Positions 26,550 to 35,288 of a stretch of DNA of 64,000 bases are shown in pieces (within the stretch, counting starts at the first letter, position 1; the number at the start of each line of letters is the position of its first letter). A program made the position numbers and the translations under genes. The notes under the pieces are model-generated. The model was not told the DNA's origin, searched no databases, and saw only the letters and a program-made list of their open reading frames with translations. Source of the DNA: RUG100 sp963542695 (GTDB lineage Bacteria; Bacillota; Clostridia; Peptostreptococcales; Anaerovoracaceae). The stretch covers positions 1 to 64,000 of the forward strand of contig CAUTYX010000006.1 in assembly GCA_963542695.1 (NCBI GenBank), written 5' to 3'.

Positions 26550-26951
26550 ATGACAGAAATACTCAATATGGAAGTTATAGGCGATCCGGATTACATTGGC
26601 GTTGTTAAAATGGCAGCCGGATCAGCCGCCAGTATTGAAGGATTTGATATTGAAAAAGTAGAGGATATACGCGTTGCTGTAGGAGAAGCTTGTAAGACAA
26701 TTACATGTCATAATTTTGCAGGTTGGAGTGCGGCTTACAAAGTATCGATGGCTATTGAGGAAGAACAAATGGTCATCAAGGTAGAAGATTCCAAAGAAGG
26801 CCACCAAAGGGAAAAATCCAAACGACTATGTCTTGATTGCCCGAAGGAAGGGGATTTGGGAATTCATATTATTCGCTCTGTAACAGATGATATGGAAGTC
26901 ATTCGCAGTGGCGATGGACTTCGTTGTATCAGAATGGTGATCAATAAATGA
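26550..26951 (+). CDS. rsbW: Anti-sigma factor, RsbW/SpoIIAB-like serine kinase
   Basis: 133 residues with a GHKL (HATPase_c_2) fold: the N-box EDIRVAVGEACKT (Glu and downstream Cys-Lys in place of the usual Asn cluster) and the glycine-rich LGIHIIRSVTDDMEV near the end. Such proteins hold a SigB/SigF-type sigma factor and phosphorylate its antagonist. The ATG follows GGATAAGGAG, three bases after gyrA. The stop overlaps the sigma-factor ATG (ATGA), so the pair is coupled. No anti-anti-sigma gene (rsbV/spoIIAA) lies next to it, although that gene normally precedes rsbW. Confidence 0.85.
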   Translation: MTEILNMEVIGDPDYIGVVKMAAGSAASIEGFDIEKVEDIRVAVGEACKTITCHNFAGWSAAYKVSMAIEEEQMVIKVEDSKEGHQREKSKRLCLDCPKEGDLGIHIIRSVTDDMEVIRSGDGLRCIRMVINK

Positions 26952-27682
26952 TGAATAAAGAAATGTTCCGCAAATATGCAGAAACAAAGGATATTACCAT
27001 CCGCAACAAGATTGTTGAGGAAAATCTGTATATGGTAGACATTTTAATAAGACGATACCTAGGAAAAGGTGTTGAAAAAGATGACTTATATCAGGTAGGA
27101 GCCCTGGCACTGATTAATGCTGTCGAGCGATTTGATCCTGATAAAGGCTTTGAATTTAGCAGTTTTGCAACACCTACTATTTTAGGGGAGATAAAAAAAT
27201 ATTTCCGTGATAAGGGCTGGAGCTTGAAAGTGCCCCGTCGTTTGAAGGAAATATCTGTTGCCTTGCCAAAAGTAAAAGAAACGCTGACGGCAAAACTAGG
27301 CCGTGCGCCTACCGTCGCAGAGGTAGCCCAGCATATGGACAAAAAAGAATCCGATATCTTAATGGCAATGGAATCTTCCATGGCCTACGGTGCGTATTCG
27401 TTAGATGAAACCTTTAGCGATAGCGGTGATGAAGGGGAAACCAGCAAATACGAGAAATTTACCTCTACAGAAGAAGCCGGTTATCGTGGCCTTGAAAATA
27501 GAGAAATTATTGATACGGTTTTAAATGAACTGAGTGATACCAATAAGTACATTTTCCGGGAACGGTTTATTAAAGAAAAATCCCAGTCGGATATTGCCAG
27601 TCACCTAGGGGTGTCCCAGATGACGGTTTCCCGTGCAGAGAGAAACATTAAAGAGCGGTTTGCAAAAGAACTGCAGCGATAA
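26948..27682 (+). CDS. sigB: RNA polymerase sigma factor, SigB/SigF/SigG family
   Basis: 244 residues with all regions of a group-3 sigma-70 factor. Region 2 has DLYQVGALALINAVERFDP and the strongly conserved FATPTILGEIKKYFRDKGW. Region 3 follows (LKVPRRLKEI). Region 4 has the helix-turn-helix SQSDIASHLGVSQMTVSRAE. The sequence resembles general-stress SigB and forespore SigF about equally; SigB is preferred because of the two-gene rsbW-sigB layout, but this is inference. It overlaps rsbW by four bases and ends 33 bases before trpS. Confidence 0.88.
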   Translation: MMNKEMFRKYAETKDITIRNKIVEENLYMVDILIRRYLGKGVEKDDLYQVGALALINAVERFDPDKGFEFSSFATPTILGEIKKYFRDKGWSLKVPRRLKEISVALPKVKETLTAKLGRAPTVAEVAQHMDKKESDILMAMESSMAYGAYSLDETFSDSGDEGETSKYEKFTSTEEAGYRGLENREIIDTVLNELSDTNKYIFRERFIKEKSQSDIASHLGVSQMTVSRAERNIKERFAKELQR

Positions 27683-27715
27683 AAAAGAAAACGTTAGGAA
27701 GATAGGATAAAAAAT

Positions 27716-28705
27716 ATGGCAAAAAGAGTTTTTTCAGGTGTACAGCCGACAGGAAATATTCATCTTGGAAATTATTTGGGGGCATTGAAACAATTTGTTG
27801 AATTGCAAGAAGACAATGATTGTCTTTATTGCATCGTGGATATGCATTCCATTACCGTTCCCCAAGACCCAAAGATGCTGCGACAGCATATATTAGATGT
27901 AGCAGCGTTGTATTTGGCCATTGGTGTAGATTCGAAAAAATCCATCGTCTTTGTACAATCAGATGTGCCGGGACATGCTGAACTTTCCTGGATTTTAACG
28001 TGCAATTCCTACACCGGTGAATTGTCTCGTATGACACAATTTAAGGCAAAGAACCAAGGGAGAGAATCGGCACCTACAGGGCTCTTTACCTACCCTGTAC
28101 TGATGGCTGCGGACATTCTTTTATACGATACCGATATTGTACCGGTAGGAAACGATCAAAAGCAGCACATTGAGCTGTGTCGCGATATTGCTATACGCGT
28201 AAATAACAAGTATAAGAAAACCTTTGTGATTCCGGAAGGTCGTTTTATGAAAGAAGGAGCTCGTATTATGGCTCTTGACAATCCGGAAAACAAAATGAGT
28301 AAAAGTGCCGAGAATATTCACAGCCGTATTTCTTTGCTGGACGATGAAAAGAAAGTAAAGAAATCCATTATGAAAGCTACTACCGACTCGGAAGGTATTA
28401 TACGTTTTGATCCTGTAGAAAAACCGGGCGTTTCAAACTTGCTGAATATCTACAGCGCCTTGTCAGAAAAAGCCATAGAAGACATTGTAAAAGATTTTCA
28501 AGGAGCCGGATACGGAGACTTTAAAAAAGCATTGGTGGAGGTTACCAATGAAGCTTTGGCACCAATTCAAAAGCAGTTTAAGGAAATTAGAGAGTCCAAA
28601 GAACTGCTGGATATTTTAGATGATGGAGCAGAGCGTGCCGGCGCCATTGCAGAAAGAGTTTTACAAAGAGTGAAAGACACCTTTGGTCTTGGCTATGTAA
28701 AATAA
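27716..28705 (+). CDS. trpS: Tryptophanyl-tRNA synthetase
   Basis: 329 residues, a class I synthetase dimer that charges tRNA-Trp. The HIGH-type motif is PTGNIHLGNYLG (residues 11-22), and the KMSKS loop is NKMSKSAENI. The length is normal for bacteria. No T-box leader is visible in the 33-base gap after the sigma-factor gene. A strong hairpin terminator follows that also ends the convergent acyltransferase gene. Confidence 0.97.
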   Translation: MAKRVFSGVQPTGNIHLGNYLGALKQFVELQEDNDCLYCIVDMHSITVPQDPKMLRQHILDVAALYLAIGVDSKKSIVFVQSDVPGHAELSWILTCNSYTGELSRMTQFKAKNQGRESAPTGLFTYPVLMAADILLYDTDIVPVGNDQKQHIELCRDIAIRVNNKYKKTFVIPEGRFMKEGARIMALDNPENKMSKSAENIHSRISLLDDEKKVKKSIMKATTDSEGIIRFDPVEKPGVSNLLNIYSALSEKAIEDIVKDFQGAGYGDFKKALVEVTNEALAPIQKQFKEIRESKELLDILDDGAERAGAIAERVLQRVKDTFGLGYVK

Positions 28706-28732
28706 AAAGTAAAGATAGCCACATTGCAAGAA

Positions 28733-28766
28733 AAAAGCCATGAGAATTATTTTCTCATGGCTTTTA
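28733..28766. terminator. Bidirectional terminator between trpS and plsC
   Basis: A 14-bp stem AAAGCCATGAGAA/TTCTCATGGCTTT (about 28733-28746 and 28751-28764) with A- and T-runs on the two sides. It includes the last codons of the convergent acyltransferase gene. Confidence 0.85.
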
Positions 28767-29496
28767 ATTCCAATAGACCGCTTTGAACAATGTCAAATAC
28801 CTGCTGATGCAGCTCTTTTTCTTCCTGTCTTGAAAGTCCCTTTGTTTCAATAGCAGGATGAATCATTATATCAATGGGGGCACTGCGTAGATAGCCTTGT
28901 TTTTCAAGGACTTCGTAGGTTCCGTTGATGCTAATTGGTACAATGGGAACGCCCGGTTTGGTTGCCAACTTTAAGGCTCCTTTTTTAAAGGGATTCATAT
29001 CGCCTCCTCTGGCTCTGGTTCCCTCGGGGAATACCAGCATGGAAAAACCATCTTCAATGTATTGAATTCCGGTAGAGATGGCCTTTAGAGAGGCACGGGA
29101 GTCTTCTCTTTGAATCATGACGCTGCGAATACGCTGCATCCACGTGCCGTAAAGAGGGATTTTCTTTAATCCGTCTTTGGCGATAAAGCCAAACTGTACA
29201 TTGGTAAGGACAGCACACATAGTGGGAATATCGGCAAAACCTTGATGATTGCTAACATATACTAAGGGTCCGTCTCCTTCTTTTGGGATGTTCTCCTTCC
29301 CGTATACAGATAAATCAATGTGAAAGCTTTTCATCAAACGGTTTCCCCAGGTGGAAGTGGCTTCTAAAATGGCAGCCCGTTCTCTCTCATTGTCACCGAC
29401 AGCTCGTGCACTGTCGATTTCTCTCTTTAACCTCCCCAGCTCCGGAAGAGAACTAAGAACTTTTGTGATACCGGGGATGTTTTGGAATACTTTCAT
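28747..29496 (-). CDS. plsC: 1-acyl-sn-glycerol-3-phosphate acyltransferase (PlsC family)
   Basis: 249 residues. It transfers an acyl chain to lysophosphatidate to give phosphatidate at the membrane. The catalytic HX4D motif is SNHQGFAD and the glycerol-phosphate site is FPEGTRARGG. A further family block KPGVPIVPISINGTY is present. The start codon was taken as ATG 29496, with AGAAGG upstream. It runs convergent to trpS and in the same direction as the PAP2 gene 67 bases upstream. Together they suggest a small phospholipid cluster. Confidence 0.9.
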   Translation of the reverse strand: MKVFQNIPGITKVLSSLPELGRLKREIDSARAVGDNERERAAILEATSTWGNRLMKSFHIDLSVYGKENIPKEGDGPLVYVSNHQGFADIPTMCAVLTNVQFGFIAKDGLKKIPLYGTWMQRIRSVMIQREDSRASLKAISTGIQYIEDGFSMLVFPEGTRARGGDMNPFKKGALKLATKPGVPIVPISINGTYEVLEKQGYLRSAPIDIMIHPAIETKGLSRQEEKELHQQVFDIVQSGLLELKAMRK

Positions 29497-29563
29497 CAAA
29501 ATACCTTCTTACTTTACTATATGCGCTATTATACGTTGCTTTTTTGTTATCTGTGGGTTTCTG

Positions 29564-30220
29564 CTATCTTTGCATACTCCCGGATTTTACTTTATCTCGT
29601 ATCATTGGAGTGATCATAAAGACGGTCAAAGCAAAGGCAATACCTGCCAACCAACCTGCCAGTACATCGGAGGGATAGTGCACCCCTAGATACAGCCGGG
29701 TAAAACCAACAAAAATGGATAAAAAACCACACCCTATAACCAAGGCGGTTCGCTTACTGCTTTTGTCCATTTTTTTCAGGAGCAGAAGCAATAGAACCAG
29801 GTAGATAGCCATACTGGCAATGGAATGACCGCTGGGATAGGAATAACCGGTTTCTTTTACGACATTTTGGAGATCATCCCAAAAGACAAAGGGGCGCGGC
29901 CGTGCCACCAAGACCTTGACGGCAGTTCGAAACAAGGTGGTAGTAGCGGCGGTTCCAATAACAATGACAGGATCGGTAAAGTCACCTCTATCATAGGCAA
30001 CATATAGAAGACAGATAATAACAATGGCTTCCCAGTTGCCAAAATAGGTTAGCGTTTCCATCAACGTATTGAGACCGGGAGTGCGAATAGATTCCAGTGC
30101 AACGAGAATTTCTTTATCGATGGCATTGGTATGTCCTTGTATCACCTGCCAGGTCAGCAAGGCGAAAGCAACGGCACAAATACCGACAATAATCCAACCG
30201 GTAGTATGTTTTTTCGTCAT
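29564..30220 (-). CDS. PAP2-family membrane phosphatase
   Basis: 218 residues with about six membrane helices. The three phosphatase motifs are complete: KVLVARPRP (KX6RP), YPSGH (PSGH) and TRLYLGVHYPSD (SRX5HX3D variant). Family members dephosphorylate undecaprenyl pyrophosphate, phosphatidate or phosphatidylglycerophosphate on the outer face of the membrane, and the substrate cannot be told from sequence. It lies upstream of plsC in the same direction, which would fit lipid-phosphate turnover. Start ATG 30220. Confidence 0.9.
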   Translation of the reverse strand: MTKKHTTGWIIVGICAVAFALLTWQVIQGHTNAIDKEILVALESIRTPGLNTLMETLTYFGNWEAIVIICLLYVAYDRGDFTDPVIVIGTAATTTLFRTAVKVLVARPRPFVFWDDLQNVVKETGYSYPSGHSIASMAIYLVLLLLLLKKMDKSSKRTALVIGCGFLSIFVGFTRLYLGVHYPSDVLAGWLAGIAFALTVFMITPMIRDKVKSGSMQR

Positions 30221-30355
30221 ATAAATCCTTATTTATGTATTGTTCCAACGGTTTACATCTGTGACAGTATACCATTAAAAAGAAATCATCTCAATGAGAC
30301 CGCGGGACTATGATATAATACAAGAGAATCGATACCAATCCTAGGAGGAAAAAAC

Positions 30356-31282
30356 ATGACAAAGCCAGTATTGCTGGTAATGGCAGCCGGAATGGGCAGT
30401 CGTTACGGTGGATTAAAACAGATGGATCCTATTACAGACAAGGGAGAGATTATTATTGATTTTTCTCTGTATGATGCTATGATGGCCGGTTTTGAAAAGG
30501 CTGTGTTTATTATACGGGAAGAGCTGGAAGAAGACTTTCGGCAGTTGATTATGCTAAAAGCAGGCAAATATATGGATGTGGAATTTGTATACCAAAAGAT
30601 TGAGGATATGCCGGGGATAACACAAGAAGTTCCCCCTGATAGAAAAAAACCATGGGGAACAGCCCATGCTATTATGAGTGCGCGTGATGTTATTACCGGT
30701 CCTTTTGCCGTTATTAATGCCGACGACTACTATGGTCCATGGGCTTTTTCTGCCATTTATGAATATCTTTCCAAGGCGGAAAACAAAGATGGCGTGTATG
30801 ATTTCTGCATGGTTAGCTATATGGTGAAAAACACGCTGACAGAACATGGCACCGTTGCAAGAGGTGTTTGCCAGGTAAACCAAAAGGGACAGCTGGTCGA
30901 TATTGTAGAGCGACTGCAGATAAAGAGGCAAGATGAGAAAATCGTCTACTTGGAAGAAGATGAAAAGACATGGACTGCCATTACAGAGGATACACCTGTG
31001 TCTATGAATCTGTGGGGATTTACCGGTGATATGATGGGAGAATTAGAAAAGGGTTTTGCCGACTTTTTTGAAAATGTAAAGAACATCAATATGGAAAAAG
31101 CGGAATATCAAATACCGGGAGAAACCGACAAGTTGATTAAGGAAGGAAAAGCTTCGGTACAGGTTTTGGCTTCTCCGGACCGCTGGTTTGGAGTTACTTA
31201 TAAAGACGACAAGCCGGTTGTCATGGACGCGTTGCAGGCCATGAAGGACAAAGGATTGTATCCGGAAAAGCTCTTTGGATAG
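30356..31282 (+). CDS. Sugar-phosphate nucleotidyltransferase-like protein
   Basis: 308 residues with an NTP_transferase Rossmann-like domain. The N-terminus VMAAGMGSRYGGLKQMDPI is the nucleotide-binding GXGXR(x)nK signature, and INADDYYGPWAF is the metal-binding D-x-D-like segment. The substrate is not clear. This family is frequent in Clostridia next to sugar kinases, but no such partner is seen here. AGGAGG sits before the ATG, and a TATAAT box lies about 45 bases upstream. The gene stands alone between the PAP2 gene and rpsF. Confidence 0.8.
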   Translation: MTKPVLLVMAAGMGSRYGGLKQMDPITDKGEIIIDFSLYDAMMAGFEKAVFIIREELEEDFRQLIMLKAGKYMDVEFVYQKIEDMPGITQEVPPDRKKPWGTAHAIMSARDVITGPFAVINADDYYGPWAFSAIYEYLSKAENKDGVYDFCMVSYMVKNTLTEHGTVARGVCQVNQKGQLVDIVERLQIKRQDEKIVYLEEDEKTWTAITEDTPVSMNLWGFTGDMMGELEKGFADFFENVKNINMEKAEYQIPGETDKLIKEGKASVQVLASPDRWFGVTYKDDKPVVMDALQAMKDKGLYPEKLFG

Positions 31283-31316
31283 TACCGATATGTACTTTTT
31301 AGAAATTTTCCGTAGT

Positions 31317-31338
31317 TTTGCAAGGATTTCCTTGCAAA
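31317..31338. terminator. Hairpin after the nucleotidyltransferase gene
   Basis: A 10-bp perfect stem TTTGCAAGGA/TCCTTGCAAA with a two-base loop. It has no long U-run, so it may be a weak terminator or an operator. It overlaps the -35 box of the rpsF promoter. Confidence 0.4.
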
Positions 31339-31359
31339 GATAAGAAAAGATAGTATACT
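31332..31359 (+). promoter_or_regulatory. Candidate rpsF promoter
   Basis: TTGCAA (31332-31337), a 16-base spacer and TATACT (31354-31359). Confidence 0.6.
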
Positions 31360-31374
31360 AATAGCGTGCATGTA

Positions 31375-31445
31375 TTGGCACAGGTATACTATAATACCCC
31401 TTGCGCCGGCAATACTGCCGTCGCCATCTAGTCCATAGGGAGGTG
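31375..31445 (+). promoter_or_regulatory. Structured rpsF leader, possible S6:S18 autoregulatory site
   Basis: The leader carries a GGTAT/ATACC hairpin followed by GCCGGCAATACTGCCG, with CCG repeated, just before the rpsF ribosome-binding site. S6-S18 complexes bind CCG-containing hairpins in such leaders in many bacteria. The secondary structure was judged by eye only. Confidence 0.4.
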
Positions 31446-31451
31446 AAAAGA

Positions 31452-31742
31452 ATGACTAATTATGAGGTAATGTTCATTATCGATCCTGTTCTCGACGACG
31501 AAAAAATCAAGGCTACTATTGATACTGTAAAAGGCATCATTGAAAAGGGCAATGGAGTTTTAGGAGAAGAGGACATTTGGGGACTGAGAAAGTTGGCTTA
31601 TCCAATTCAGAAGAAGAACGAAGGATACTACGTAGTTCTGAATTTCCAGGCGGAACCAACATTCCCAAAAGAATTAGATCGTAGACTGAAAATTTCCGAT
31701 GCTGTCATGAGACACATCATTGTCAACCAAGACGAAAAATAA
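31452..31742 (+). CDS. rpsF: 30S ribosomal protein S6
   Basis: 96 residues. MTNYEVMFIIDPVLDDE and DIWGLRKLAYPIQKKNEGYY are standard S6 sequences. It binds S18 in the small subunit platform. The frame is open 17 codons upstream, but ATG 31452 follows GGGAGGTG and matches the family start. It is the first gene of the conserved rpsF-ssb-rpsR operon, with spacings of 15 and about 19 bases. The leader is probably the control point for the operon. Confidence 0.96.
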   Translation: MTNYEVMFIIDPVLDDEKIKATIDTVKGIIEKGNGVLGEEDIWGLRKLAYPIQKKNEGYYVVLNFQAEPTFPKELDRRLKISDAVMRHIIVNQDEK

Positions 31743-31757
31743 AAGGGGGAGCGTTCT

Positions 31758-32225
31758 ATGAACAACGTAAGCTTAATCGGAAGACTGACAAGAGACCCTG
31801 AAGTTAGATATTCAGGAAACAATATGGCAATTGCCCGGTTTTCCATTGCCATTGACAGACCCCCCCGTCAAGATGGCACAAAGGAAACAGATTTTCCTAA
31901 CATCGTCGTATTTGGAAGACAGGCTGAAAACTGTGAAAAGTATTTGGCAAAAGGTAAAATGGTAGGCGTTAGTGGACGCATTCAAACCGGAAGCTATACA
32001 AACAAAGATGGCAACAAAGTGTATACCACAGAAGTGGTTGCCAATAGAGTGGAATTCCTCAGCTGGGGAGATAACAACGGCCAAGGCCAGCGTAGCTCCT
32101 TCCAGCAGCAGGCTTCTCCATCGGGATTTGATGCTCCCGGCCAGGAACAAACACAGCCACAGCAGGCTTCCAGCAGCATTCCACAAGGATTCGAAGCCAT
32201 TGACGATGATGATATTCCATTTTAG
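31758..32225 (+). CDS. ssb: Single-stranded DNA-binding protein
   Basis: 155 residues, a homotetramer that coats single-stranded DNA. The OB fold covers about residues 1-110, with LIGRLTRDPEVRY and SIAIDRP near the start. A Gln- and Ser-rich flexible linker follows, then the acidic tip DDDDIPF that recruits replication and repair partners. It sits between rpsF and rpsR, as in most Bacillota. GGGGGAG precedes the ATG. Confidence 0.96.
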   Translation: MNNVSLIGRLTRDPEVRYSGNNMAIARFSIAIDRPPRQDGTKETDFPNIVVFGRQAENCEKYLAKGKMVGVSGRIQTGSYTNKDGNKVYTTEVVANRVEFLSWGDNNGQGQRSSFQQQASPSGFDAPGQEQTQPQQASSSIPQGFEAIDDDDIPF

Positions 32226-32244
32226 ATAGAAAGGAGTGGCGCCC

Positions 32245-32478
32245 ATGATGAGCGGAAGACGCGGCGGATTCAGAAAGAGAAAAGTCTGCCAGTTCTGCAC
32301 TGAAAAAGATGCAGTAATTGATTATAAAGATGTAGAAACTCTGAAAAAATATGTTACAGAGAGAGGTAAGATTCTGCCAAAGAGAATTACCGGAACCTGT
32401 GCGAAACACCAGAGAGCCGTAACAGCAGCTGTAAAGAGAGCAAGAGTGGTTGCTTTGCTGCCTTACGTATCTGACTAA
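32245..32478 (+). CDS. rpsR: 30S ribosomal protein S18
   Basis: 77 residues and basic. RKRKVCQFCTEKDAVIDYKD near the start keeps a CxxC pair, and TGTCAKHQRAVTAAVKRAR closes it in family style. ATG 32245 lies eight bases after AAAGGAG; a GTG at 32236 overlaps that site and is less likely. It is the last gene of the rpsF-ssb-rpsR operon, before a terminator. Confidence 0.96.
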   Translation: MMSGRRGGFRKRKVCQFCTEKDAVIDYKDVETLKKYVTERGKILPKRITGTCAKHQRAVTAAVKRARVVALLPYVSD

Positions 32479-32497
32479 TCCAAATAGAATTAAAGGC

Positions 32498-32533
32498 CAT
32501 TAGATAGAGGAAGTTCTGTCTAATGGTTTTTTT
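32498..32533. terminator. Terminator after rpsR
   Basis: An 11-bp stem CCATTAGATAG/CTGTCTAATGG followed by TTTTTTT on the plus strand. It overlaps the 3' end of the convergent araC-type gene. Confidence 0.85.
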
Positions 32534-33440
32534 CATTTTCATTGTGTGCGGCAATCAGCTTGCGGTACTGCGTAATGCTCATGCCCTCAATTTCCTTAAA
32601 CAAGGTGGATAGCGAGCTGGCAGAGGCAAAGCCGATTTTTTCGGCAATTTGCTCCAGGGAGTAGTCGGTATCTTGTAAATAGTTCTTGGCATAGTTAATA
32701 CGATAAATGGTCAACGTCTTTGCCAAACTGGTTCCAAAATAGTCTTTGAAAACTCGAGTTACGTGGCGCGATGTAATGTGAAAATGGTCGGCCACTTCTT
32801 GAATGGAAATAGGGTGACTATAATTGGCATGGAGATATTTTGTTATGGCAATAGGCAGATTATTCCAATGAAGGCTATTGTTGGGCTCCGGCTTGTCAAT
32901 AAAGTTTCGCATGGCAAGAATGACAAAATTGGTATAGTGGGAGCGTACAATAAACTTCCAACCTACATCTTTGTTAATAGCCTCTATTTCCAGCTTGTTA
33001 ATACAACCACCGGTATCAAAGGCATCTTTGGTTAGGGCAAAGGGTCTGTCTTGCATATATTCTTTAAAGGCGTGTATTTGCTTTACTTCGGCGTCGATGG
33101 CAGGATCATCTCCGTGAGAATCCTCCATTTCCTTCAAATCAAACACCATAACAAAGTACCGCTTTGGAACTTGTGGTGTGTAGAGGGTGCAGTGTTTGGT
33201 TCCCTTATTTAGAATTAAAATATCCCCTGTTTCAAGAACGGTTTCTTTGCCGTTTAGATGAAATAGTAATGGTCCTTTTTCAATAAAATAAATCTCGTAG
33301 AACTTGTCGTGACGGTGGGGAAACTCCACGCAGTGTTGATCCAAACGATCCACATAGTTGATTATCAGTGAATGTTTTCCCAGGTAAATATGTTCTGTGT
33401 ACGGATAGCACAACACATCGATTGGTTGATGGTAATCCAT
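32520..33440 (-). CDS. AraC-family transcriptional regulator with N-terminal cupin
   Basis: 306 residues. The N-terminal half is a cupin-like sensor (HRHDKFYEIYFIEKGPLLFH, then DILILNKGTKHCTLYTP), of the type that binds sugars. The C-terminal 100 residues hold two helix-turn-helix motifs (IQEVADHFHITSRHVTRVFK and LEQIAEKIGFASASSLSTLF). It is divergent from the GPH-type sugar transporter, so it probably controls that gene, with the inverted repeat in between as a possible operator. AAAGGA lies before the ATG. Confidence 0.88.
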   Translation of the reverse strand: MDYHQPIDVLCYPYTEHIYLGKHSLIINYVDRLDQHCVEFPHRHDKFYEIYFIEKGPLLFHLNGKETVLETGDILILNKGTKHCTLYTPQVPKRYFVMVFDLKEMEDSHGDDPAIDAEVKQIHAFKEYMQDRPFALTKDAFDTGGCINKLEIEAINKDVGWKFIVRSHYTNFVILAMRNFIDKPEPNNSLHWNNLPIAITKYLHANYSHPISIQEVADHFHITSRHVTRVFKDYFGTSLAKTLTIYRINYAKNYLQDTDYSLEQIAEKIGFASASSLSTLFKEIEGMSITQYRKLIAAHNENEKNH

Positions 33441-33544
33441 GAACTAGTCCTTTCCATACTCGTTTCATCAAGAGTAACATTGGTACTATTAATTATACTA
33501 CTCTACTTTTGGAAATCAAAACAATACTGAAAGATTCAATGAGC

Positions 33545-33572
33545 AGGACATATTTTTATAAAAAAATGTCCT
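33545..33572. promoter_or_regulatory. 28-bp inverted repeat between the AraC gene and the transporter
   Basis: AGGACAT and ATGTCCT arms flank a T-run/A-run centre with one mismatch in 14 pairs. A further half-site, TGTCCT, lies at about 33597. It could be an operator or a hairpin in the 276-base divergent gap, which otherwise shows no gene. Confidence 0.4.
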
Positions 33573-33717
33573 CCTAGACTCAAAAAACATGAATGTGTCC
33601 TTTTGATGTATCGCAATGCAGCATGTGTTCCCTTAATATTCTAAATACAAACAGCGATTATTCTCATACCTTATGTTATTTTCTTGTCAATGTTGAATGA
33701 TTTTCGGAGGTGTACAA

Positions 33718-34734
33718 ATGAGTAAAGATCCAAAAAGTCCAACTACATGGGTCAAGACGTCTAACCAGTATGGCTATTATAAAATTCAGCCAAAAGAGCA
33801 ATGGGGTTATTCGTCTATCGACTTTGCTATGAACTTAGTATTTCAGTGTATTGCTCTGTACATTAGTTTTTTCTACACAGATATTTTCGGACTAAAGCCG
33901 GGACACGTTGCTATTTTATTCCTGGTATCCAGGTTCTGGGATGCTGTAAACGACCCGATGATGGGAACCATCGTTGAACGTCTGTCTCCAAAGAAAGGTA
34001 AGTACTGGCCATATATTATGTGGGGTTCCATTCCCTTTGGCGTAGTTGCGGTGTTGACCTACTCTACACCACATGTTTCCTATGGCTGGAAGCTGGCATG
34101 GGCTGCTATTACATACAACTTGTTAAACATGGTATACACATTTATTATCCAGCCATACATTTCTGCAGCTACGTTGATGACCAATGACCAGAATGAAAGA
34201 ACCAAGGTGCAAACCACAAGAATGACCTTGGCGCAGGCCGGTGGCGTTGTGTGTGCTATTATGCTTCCTAATCTGTCCGGTGTAATTGCAAAGGTAACTT
34301 CCATCCAGACAGGATATATGCTGACAACTCTTATTATGGCAGTTGTTATGGTAGGTATTCTAATGTGGGGATCTCATCAAATCATTGAAAAGGTTCCGCC
34401 ACAGCCGGTTGATCCGGAAGATAAACCAAATGCAAAAGACGTATTCAAAGTATGGTTTGGTATTGGACCTGTATTTGTCACCTTTATCCTGTTTCTCGGT
34501 GTATATTCCTTGAGCCAGGTACAGTCCACCATGGGAGCGTATTATATCGTTTACTATGCAGATCATCCACAGCTATTATCTTGGTTTTCCATGATGATGC
34601 TGCCATCTGTGTTCGGTGTTCCTTGTGTGCCGTTCTTAATGAAGCGTCTTAAGAAAAAGGGAACCGTTATGTTTGTACCATTGATAACGACATGGGATAT
34701 ACCGACTATACCATTGGATTTGATACTTCGGTAA
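33718..34734 (+). pseudogene. GPH-family (MelB-like) sugar transporter, 3' truncated
   Basis: About 319 genuine residues of a sodium-sugar symporter of the glycoside-pentoside-hexuronide family. Typical features are FAMNLVFQCIALYISFFYTD and the MelB motif SRFWDAVNDPMMG. Full members have about 450 residues and 12 helices; this one stops inside the protein. From about 34670 the sequence is no longer transporter but the middle of a phosphofructokinase, read out of frame as TTWDIPTIPLDLILR until a stop. ATG 33718 follows CGGAGG. The gene is broken by a deletion or by an assembly join. Confidence 0.85.
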
Positions 34735-35267
34735 ATACGGTGCTGGATGCTGTCGGCAAAATTAGGGACACGGCCAGTTCCCATGATAGAACTACAATCA
34801 TTGAGGTAATGGGGAGAGATTGTGGCGATATTGCAGCCTTTGCCGGTGTAGCAGGTGGTGCGGAATCGGTGTTGGTGCCGGAAATAAAAAGCGATGTGGA
34901 TGCTGTATGCCGTAAAATTGTAGCGGCTAGAGACAAGGGAAAACGCCATAGCATCATTATTAGAGCTGAAGGGGCGGATATAGGAACTGATCAGCTGGCA
35001 GATACCATCTACAAAGAAACCGGATCAGAAGCACGGAAAGTTGTTTTGGCGTATGTACAGCGTGGCGGCAGTCCTACCATGATGGATCGACTGCGTGCGG
35101 CAATGATGGGGCACGAGGCAGTCAAGCTAATTGCCCAAGATAACAGTAACATGGCAGTAGGAGTCAAAGACGACAAAGTGTTCACAATGGATTTGGAGAA
35201 AGCCATCAATGCAAAGAGCAAGTCCAATGTTGACTTGATTCAGCTTTCGGATTTGTTATCTAACTAA
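34675..35267 (+). pseudogene. pfkA: 6-phosphofructokinase fragment (C-terminal 195 residues)
   Basis: From TGTACCATTGATAAC onward this encodes the second half of a phosphofructokinase, nearly identical to the intact copy at 36396. It includes TIDNDMGYTDYTIGFDT, MGRDCGD and YVQRGGSPTMMDRLRAAMMG. About the first 125 residues, with the ATP-binding GGDGS, are missing, replaced by the transporter. The first in-frame ATG (34692) lies inside a conserved motif and is not a natural start. It is followed 21 bases later by an intact fba. Confidence 0.88.
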
Positions 35268-35288
35268 TGAAAACCGGGGAGGTAGGAG

